Shown one piece after another: positions 59,012 to 64,000 of a stretch of DNA of 64,000 nucleotides (within the stretch, counting starts at the first letter, position 1; each line of letters begins with the position of its first letter). Source of the DNA: Chryseobacterium culicis. Lineage in GTDB: Bacteria > Bacteroidota > Bacteroidia > Flavobacteriales > Weeksellaceae. The stretch lies in NCBI RefSeq assembly GCF_900108365.1, contig NZ_FNWQ01000005.1:1-64000 (forward strand), read 5' to 3'. Both the position numbers and the translations under genes were made by a program. Below the pieces are notes generated by a model. It searched no databases. It saw only the letters and a program-made list of their open reading frames with translations, and was not told where the DNA came from.

Positions 59012-59269
59012 TTGTAGAATCTATGTAAAGGATAAGCATCTTTTTACATAATACACTCTTTTTCTAGAGTATAATCTATTGAAATATTTAAGATAAACAT
59101 AAGTCCGGCAGGTCTTTATGTGATTATTTTTTTGTTTAAAGCTTTTATTGCTAAAAGCTCAGCAAATTATTTTATCCTATCGTCATCAGCAGAACAACTA
59201 AAGCTAAACGTATATAATGAATTGGTGTACAGTTTTTTATATCATTTATTAATTTGAAAAATTCTGAAT

Positions 59270-60520
59270 ATGGAAAAAAATGAAAACACTAGAAAAGTAA
59301 AACTTAAAGTGGAAGATCTGACCATTATCTTTGGTAAAAACAAAGAAAAGGCACAGGAACTTCTGGACAGAGGTTTTTCCAAAAAGGAAATTCTTGAAAA
59401 AACAGGCTGTACCATTGGTATCAACAAAGCCAGTTTTGAAATCTATGAAGGAGAATTCTTTGTCATCATGGGGCTTTCAGGAAGTGGAAAATCTACCCTG
59501 CTCCGCTGCCTTAACCGATTGAATGAGCCCACTTCCGGAAAAGTATATATCAATGATGATGATATCACGGGTAAAAATAACAAAGAACTCCTGGAAGTAA
59601 GAAGAACGGAAATGAGTATGGTATTTCAGAAATTTGGATTACTGCCTCACCATACCATTCTGGACAATGCTGGTTTCGGGCTGGAAATACGAGGGGAAGA
59701 TAAAGCATCCCGTGACAAAAAAGCCCAGAAAGCGCTGGACATTGTAGGATTAACCGGTTTCGAAAACCAATACCCTTCCCAGCTCTCAGGGGGAATGCAG
59801 CAGAGAGTAGGACTGGCAAGAGCATTGGCGAACGACCCTGAAGTTTTACTGATGGATGAAGCCTTCTCCGCACTGGATCCTTTGATCAAATCTGAAATGC
59901 AGGATCAGATGCTTGAACTGCAGAACACACTGCAAAAAACCATAGTCTTCATTACCCACGATCTGGATGAAGCCATTAAAATTGGAGACCGTATCGTCAT
60001 CATGAAAGATGGAGTGATAGAGCAAATAGGAACGGCTGAAGATATTTTAACCAATCCTGCCAGCGACTATGTAAAAGCTTTCGTGGAAAAAGTAGACCGT
60101 AAAACCATTATCACCGCCAGATCTCTTATGTTCGATAAAGCAACGGTAGTCCGTTTCAAAAAGGACGGTCCTGAAGGAGCTTTAAGAAAAATGAGGACTA
60201 CCGGCCTGGAAAACCTGCCTGTTGTAGATTTTCAGAATAAATTCTTAGGCTTTGTGACGCTTAACGATGTTGTGCGGATTGCCCGAAAGAAAGAACCTAC
60301 AGTAGAGTCAATCATCAACAGTAATGTGCCGTCAGTGTATCCGGAGGTGACAGTAGAAGAAATGCTTCCGTTAATTTCCGGAAATAAATCTGCCATTGCG
60401 GTAGTAGATGAAGACAATAAATTTTTAGGTCTGGTAACCCAATTATCACTCATCATAGAAGCTACAAAATTTAACGAAGAAGAGATTATAGAATTAAAAG
60501 AAATTGCAAACAACCAATAA
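59270..60520 (+). CDS. Glycine betaine/proline ABC transporter ATPase (ProV/OpuAA)
   Basis: Protein of 416 residues: ABC ATPase with Walker A MGLSGSGKST (67-76), signature LSGGMQQR, Walker B VLLMDEAFSALD and a C-terminal pair of CBS domains (about 275-405: FKKDGPEGALRKMRTTGLEN; YPEVTVEEMLPLISGNKSAI). CBS tails act as osmosensors in OpuA/ProV. It powers uptake of compatible solutes. It is first gene of a three-gene operon, with the permease 1 bp after its stop. Confidence 0.93.
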   Translation: MEKNENTRKVKLKVEDLTIIFGKNKEKAQELLDRGFSKKEILEKTGCTIGINKASFEIYEGEFFVIMGLSGSGKSTLLRCLNRLNEPTSGKVYINDDDITGKNNKELLEVRRTEMSMVFQKFGLLPHHTILDNAGFGLEIRGEDKASRDKKAQKALDIVGLTGFENQYPSQLSGGMQQRVGLARALANDPEVLLMDEAFSALDPLIKSEMQDQMLELQNTLQKTIVFITHDLDEAIKIGDRIVIMKDGVIEQIGTAEDILTNPASDYVKAFVEKVDRKTIITARSLMFDKATVVRFKKDGPEGALRKMRTTGLENLPVVDFQNKFLGFVTLNDVVRIARKKEPTVESIINSNVPSVYPEVTVEEMLPLISGNKSAIAVVDEDNKFLGLVTQLSLIIEATKFNEEEIIELKEIANNQ

Positions 60521-60521
60521 G

Positions 60522-61349
60522 ATGAATAAAACTATAGATATAGGCCAATATGTAGAAACTGCAATCAATTGGCTCACAGAAAACGGAAAGCCTGTATTTG
60601 ATGTCATAAAACATCTGGGAAACGCCTCCATTATGGGGATTGAATGGATTTTAACAAACACACCTTTTTATGTAATCATTCTCTTTTTTACCCTGCTGGC
60701 GTTATGGAAAGCCGGAAAAGGCATTGCTGTGGTAACCGCAGCCGGATTAAGTTTAATATTTTTAATGGGACTATGGAAAGAAACCATGGAAACGCTTGCA
60801 CTTATTTTTGTTTCCACCATTACGGCACTTATTCTTTCTATTCCTTTGGGGATTTTAGCGGCTAAAAGCAAGATAGCAGACAAAATTATTCGTCCTTTAC
60901 TGGACCTGATGCAGACGATGCCCGCATTTGTCTACCTTATTCCGGCTGTATTGTTTTTCAGTATCGGTAAAGTACCCGGAGCTTTTGCAACAATTATCTT
61001 CGCGATGCCTCCTGCTGTCCGATTAACAACATTGGGAATTGAAGCCGTTCCGAAAGATATTGTAGAAGCCGCAAGGGCTTTTGGAGCCACCAACCGTCAG
61101 ATTCTCTTCAAGGTGGAACTTCCTTTAGCCATGAAAACGATTTTAACGGGAATCAATCAAACCATATTATTATCCTTATCCATGGTTGTAATTGCCGGAA
61201 TGATTGCAGCAGGTGGTCTGGGAGAGAAAGTATTGGAAGGAATTAATAATCTGGATATCGGATTAGGATTTGAAAGTGGTTTATCTGTAGTGATATTGGC
61301 CATTATCCTCGACCGTATTACCCAGGGATTTGTAAAGAAAAAGCAATAA
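60522..61349 (+). CDS. Glycine betaine/proline ABC transporter permease (ProW/OpuAB)
   Basis: Protein of 275 residues, MetI-like permease with about six transmembrane helices and the EAA loop (EAARAFGATNRQILFKVELP, about 180-200) that contacts the ATPase. DLMQTMPAFVYLIPAVLFFS is typical of ProW. I start at the ATG at 60522, 1 bp after the proV stop; an upstream TTG frame overlaps proV. The substrate-binding protein gene follows 1 bp after its stop. Confidence 0.92.
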   Translation: MNKTIDIGQYVETAINWLTENGKPVFDVIKHLGNASIMGIEWILTNTPFYVIILFFTLLALWKAGKGIAVVTAAGLSLIFLMGLWKETMETLALIFVSTITALILSIPLGILAAKSKIADKIIRPLLDLMQTMPAFVYLIPAVLFFSIGKVPGAFATIIFAMPPAVRLTTLGIEAVPKDIVEAARAFGATNRQILFKVELPLAMKTILTGINQTILLSLSMVVIAGMIAAGGLGEKVLEGINNLDIGLGFESGLSVVILAIILDRITQGFVKKKQ

Positions 61350-61350
61350 G

Positions 61351-62205
61351 ATGAAACGATTAAAATATCTTTTTTTTCCCGTTTTAATGCTGATATTAAC
61401 GGTATTAAGCTCGTGTGAAAATATAAAAAACTCTAAATATATTACCATAGGAATGGTAGATGGCTGGGCGGAAGATGTTGCAATGACACACGTTACTAAA
61501 GCTATTCTGGATAAGCAAGGTTATCATGTTATTATTCAAAAAGCATCTACGGATATGATTATGGCTTCAATGAATAATGAAGATACAGATCTGTTCATGG
61601 GAGTCTGGCTTCCTTATACCCACGCTAAAAAGCTGGCTAAATTTCCGGGACTGACTCATCTCGGAACCAATTATGATAACGGACGTATCGGATTGGTGGT
61701 ACCGGAATATGTTACCATTAATTCCATTGAAGAACTCAATCAGCACAAAAATCAGTTCAGAAACAGAATTATAGGAATTGAAAAAGGAGCCGGATTAACC
61801 ACCGGAACAGACAAAGCGATTGTAGATTATAAACTGGATTTTCAGCAGATCAACTCCTCTACCATTGCCATGATCACCGAACTGCAGAACGCCATACAGC
61901 GTAAAGAATGGATTGTGGTAACCGGATGGCAGCCTCACTGGATGTTTGGTAAGATGAAGCTCAAGTTTCTTGATGATCCCAAAAAAATATACGGTGAAGC
62001 AGAACAGATTAAAACCTATTCCAGAAAAAGCTTTGCAAAAGATCATCCGGAGCTGGCCAAATTCTTTTCAAAACTTCATTTTGATGATGAAAACATGTCT
62101 GATCTCTTGATGAAGATGGAACAGAGTAAAGACAAAGAAACCGCTGCCAAAGAATGGGTGGAAGATCACGCTGAACTGGTACAGTCTTGGTTAGACAAAA
62201 ATTAA
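61351..62205 (+). CDS. Glycine betaine ABC transporter substrate-binding lipoprotein (ProX/OpuAC)
   Basis: Protein of 284 residues with a lipobox (TVLSSC, Cys22). The OpuAC-like binding protein has aromatic residues typical of a betaine cage (MVDGWAEDVAMTH; MGVWLPYTHAKK; VVTGWQPHWMFG). Its anchor is probably the inner membrane, where it delivers ligand to ProW. It is last gene of the operon, with a terminator after the stop. Confidence 0.9.
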   Translation: MKRLKYLFFPVLMLILTVLSSCENIKNSKYITIGMVDGWAEDVAMTHVTKAILDKQGYHVIIQKASTDMIMASMNNEDTDLFMGVWLPYTHAKKLAKFPGLTHLGTNYDNGRIGLVVPEYVTINSIEELNQHKNQFRNRIIGIEKGAGLTTGTDKAIVDYKLDFQQINSSTIAMITELQNAIQRKEWIVVTGWQPHWMFGKMKLKFLDDPKKIYGEAEQIKTYSRKSFAKDHPELAKFFSKLHFDDENMSDLLMKMEQSKDKETAAKEWVEDHAELVQSWLDKN

Positions 62206-62225
62206 TAAACAATTTGGTAGTATTT

Positions 62226-62262
62226 AAAATCCTCAACTCTAAACGGGTCTGAGGATTTTTTA
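62226..62262 (+). terminator. Terminator of the betaine transporter operon
   Basis: A 10-bp stem (AAAATCCTCA / TGAGGATTTT, 62226-62235 with 62250-62259) is followed by TTTATC. Confidence 0.8.
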
Positions 62263-62299
62263 TCAACATAAATTATTTGATCTCTTGTCTATGAAGCAA

Positions 62300-62465
62300 T
62301 ATGTATTAGTAATCGCAAAGGCGCAGGAACATTTCGGCTTCGCTCAATGGAAGATTTTCAGCAAGTTTTTTTCATCCAAAATTCAACAGAATTAAATTTT
62401 ATCAAAGATAAATCCTTGCGCCTTAAAGCATATTTAAAGAAAAATTCTTGCGTCTTTGCGTTTTC
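62300..62465. repeat. Dispersed CTTTGCG-family repeat in gene-free gap
   Basis: A CTTGCGCCTTAAAGCATATTTA block (62415 onward) and CTTGCGTCTTTGCGTTTTCC resemble the block near 48.27-48.33 kb. No gene lies in 62206-62477. Confidence 0.45.
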
Positions 62466-62477
62466 CAATACCTCTAA

Positions 62478-62855
62478 CTACCCCATTGATTCTTTAATTT
62501 TTTCCCGATGGATGATTCCCCAGTTCACTAATGTTTCCGTTACAGGAAATACAGATTTCCCGTATTCCGTTACTGCATAGGTTACCGTAATGGGTTTTGT
62601 ATCCTGAATGGTTCTCGTGATCAGGAGATTGGTTTCCAGTTCTTTTAGTTCTTTGCTCAGCATTTTAGCAGAAATTCCCTCAATACTGCGTTCCAGTTTT
62701 TTAAAATGAATCATCTGATCCGGTCTGTTCGTCAGATACCGTAAAATCATCAGTTTCCATTTTCCGCCCAATACATCCAGGCTATCCCGCATTGCAAATA
62801 GTTCTTCTGTACAGCTGGCTTCTCTTTCGATGCCGTTTTCAATGATTTTTGCCAT
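62478..62855 (-). CDS. HxlR family transcriptional regulator
   Basis: Winged-helix regulator of 125 residues with HxlR features: SCTEELFAMRDSLDVLGGKW (Cys22 or thereabouts, sometimes a redox sensor in this family), ILRYLTNRPDQMIHFKKLER and LSKELKELETNLLITR, then YAVTEYGKSV. I choose MAKIIENG (62855) as start: the longer frame's ATG lies within the operator-like palindrome. It is divergent from an oxidoreductase gene and probably regulates it and itself. Confidence 0.88.
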   Translation of the reverse strand: MAKIIENGIEREASCTEELFAMRDSLDVLGGKWKLMILRYLTNRPDQMIHFKKLERSIEGISAKMLSKELKELETNLLITRTIQDTKPITVTYAVTEYGKSVFPVTETLVNWGIIHREKIKESMG

Positions 62856-62870
62856 AATAGTTTCATGAAG

Positions 62871-62897
62871 GTAACTAGTTACCATTGGTTAACTAGT
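62871..62897. promoter_or_regulatory. HxlR operator-like dyad
   Basis: A perfect 12-bp palindrome GTAACTAGTTAC (62871-62882) and a larger inverted repeat ACTAGTTA-N8-TAACTAGT (62874-62897) lie over the minus-strand leader of hxlR. The minus-strand -7 box TATATTTG is at 62900-62907 and the plus-strand -7 box TACATTTG at 62922-62929. Confidence 0.65.
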
Positions 62898-62947
62898 AGC
62901 AAATATAAACTATTCACTTTTTACATTTGTGTATCAAATTAATTATA

Positions 62948-63937
62948 ATGAAAGCAGTTATTTTAAATAAAAACGGAACTCTGGAAGACGGATTGGCAGA
63001 ACAACCCCAACCCAAAAACAATGAAGTTTTAATCCAGATCAAAGCAAGCGGGTTCAATCCTATCGACTATCAGATGCTGGAAAATGAATTGGAACGGAAA
63101 CTGATCAGTTCCCCGATATTAGGAAGAGAATTATCCGGAATTGTAATAGATAAAGGCTCCGGAGTTACAGCATTCAATATCGGAGATGAAGTATATTCCG
63201 GAAGCGGATCTATGGGAAGCAATGGTACTTATGCAGAGTACATTGCCGTTCCAGAAGCGATTGTTTCCTTCAAACCCAAGAATATTTCTTTTGAGCAGGC
63301 GGCGGCCATTCCTTCTGCTGGTCTTACTTCTTTACAGATCTTCAACCGTCTTCAACTAAATCCGGAAGATAAAGTTCTCGTGACAGGAGCAACAGGAGGT
63401 GTAGGCTCATTTCTGATTAAGCTTTTATTAGCCCACAATATCCGGCAGATCATCACAACTGTTGGAAGTGAAGAAAACAGACAGATCCTTCTTAAGCTGG
63501 GTTTAAAAGAACATCAGATCATCAACTATAAAGAAGAGAATCTTATCCAAAATATCTTAAAAGCCAATAATGACCAGCCTTTCGAATATGGAATTGATCT
63601 GGTTGGAAACTACATGTCGGAAGTGACTGCAGAAGTTTTGAAAATTAACGGAACTTATGTGGATGTCACTGCCTTGGTAACAAAAGAAGCTCATGAAATA
63701 CTGTTCAACAAAGGAACTCTCATTATGAATATCTCCAATTACACCTACGGAATGGTTAAAAAATATGAGTATTACAAAAACAGTTTACTGGAAATAAAGA
63801 AACTCATCGAAAATGAAACAATTCTTCCACCTCAGTACAAAATTGTTGGAGCTCTTTCTTTAGATACCGTTCTGAAAGCACATTCTATTTTAAAAAATAA
63901 TCTGACCCAGGGACATAAACTGATCATGAAACATTAA
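62948..63937 (+). CDS. NADP-dependent quinone oxidoreductase (zinc-free MDR family)
   Basis: Protein of 329 residues of the medium-chain dehydrogenase/reductase superfamily: N-terminal GroES-like domain (SGFNPIDYQMLENELERKLI, PILGRELSGIVIDKGSGVTA) and a Rossmann domain with VLVTGATGGVGSFLIKLLLA (GxGGVG, about 143-150). No Zn-ligand Cys set is seen, as in quinone oxidoreductases. The start is the ATG at 62948; the earlier TTG frame overlaps the -7 box. It is divergent from HxlR, which probably represses it. Confidence 0.9.
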   Translation: MKAVILNKNGTLEDGLAEQPQPKNNEVLIQIKASGFNPIDYQMLENELERKLISSPILGRELSGIVIDKGSGVTAFNIGDEVYSGSGSMGSNGTYAEYIAVPEAIVSFKPKNISFEQAAAIPSAGLTSLQIFNRLQLNPEDKVLVTGATGGVGSFLIKLLLAHNIRQIITTVGSEENRQILLKLGLKEHQIINYKEENLIQNILKANNDQPFEYGIDLVGNYMSEVTAEVLKINGTYVDVTALVTKEAHEILFNKGTLIMNISNYTYGMVKKYEYYKNSLLEIKKLIENETILPPQYKIVGALSLDTVLKAHSILKNNLTQGHKLIMKH

Positions 63938-63940
63938 TCT

Positions 63941-64000
63941 ATGAACAAAATACCAAGACGAATTGTAACAGGAGAAAAAGACGGAAAATCTGTTATTATA
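63941..64000 (+). CDS. Partial CDS at right edge, unrecognised
   Basis: An ATG 3 bp after the oxidoreductase stop opens MNKIPRRIVTGEKDGKSVII, which runs off the window after 20 codons. Close spacing suggests an operon. The opening is reminiscent of small cupin proteins that often accompany such oxidoreductases, but 20 residues are too few to decide. Confidence 0.5.
   Translation, partial: MNKIPRRIVTGEKDGKSVII

Overview
This window looks like chromosomal DNA of a Flavobacteriia member of the Bacteroidota, most likely Chryseobacterium or a close relative. That assignment is inferred from gene content and style, not from a marker gene. The evidence is low-GC, AT-rich intergenic DNA, promoters with the Bacteroidota -7 box TAnnTTTG, S46 dipeptidyl-peptidase, a subtype-iii (Bacteroidota) type VI secretion system (T6SS) with TssD/TssO/TssR proteins, a Bacteroidota-type curli locus, and the 29-residue basic AURKAIP1/COX24-like protein beside HU.

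Layout. 1-570: no gene; two strong minus-strand promoters fire off the left edge, probably into an rRNA operon. 0.6-13.4 kb: housekeeping and stress genes (M16 peptidase, GNAT plus polysaccharide deacetylase, S46 peptidase, NlpE-like lipoprotein, MgtC-like protein, YdeI-like protein, an Imm22-type immunity protein, DNA polymerase I). 13.7-28.8 kb: a large part of a T6SS-iii on the minus strand. It has three near-identical tssD (Hcp) genes each with its own promoter, terminator and shared upstream operator-like motif, a lytic transglycosylase, tssH (ClpV), a membrane protein, a vgrG-headed cargo module (vgrG, a previously uncalled 58-residue ORF, a candidate effector and a lipoprotein that may be its immunity protein), and a tssR/PKD/TssO-like operon. 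TssB, C, E, F, G, K and N are not here, so the system is split. 29-33.7 kb: two LuxR-type regulators, both lacking the receiver phospho-acceptor Asp, flank HU, the AURKAIP1/COX24-like gene, RNase G and OsmC.

34-39.5 kb: a complete-looking curli operon (curlin with 22 eleven-residue repeats, second curlin, CsgE, CsgF, CsgG, propeller lipoprotein). Two architectures are unusual: CsgE carries an N-terminal CsgC/CsgH-like domain, and CsgG carries a C-terminal beta-barrel-like extension. 40-45 kb: a NUDIX/PlsC/lipoprotein/Mpl operon, then two tandem secreted C-type-lectin-like proteins. 45-58.7 kb: small-molecule redox and stress genes (nitronate monooxygenase, aldo/keto reductases, GNATs, LysR, phosphoesterase, an MdaB/SDR/monooxygenase/DJ-1 operon, cyclase, AhpD-like, DoxX, Crp/Fnr), with a 91-bp tandem repeat at 51.3-51.6 kb. 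59.2-62.2 kb: a glycine betaine/proline ABC transporter (ATPase, permease, binding protein). 62.4-64 kb: a divergent HxlR regulator and quinone oxidoreductase sharing a dyad operator, then a gene cut by the right edge.

How the parts fit: T6SS (contact-dependent attack), curli (amyloid matrix) and secreted lectins together describe a surface-interaction region. The rest is core metabolism, envelope maintenance and detoxification. Several apparent long ORFs begin at TTG codons inside promoters; I moved those starts to the next ATG, except mpl, whose TTG appears genuine.
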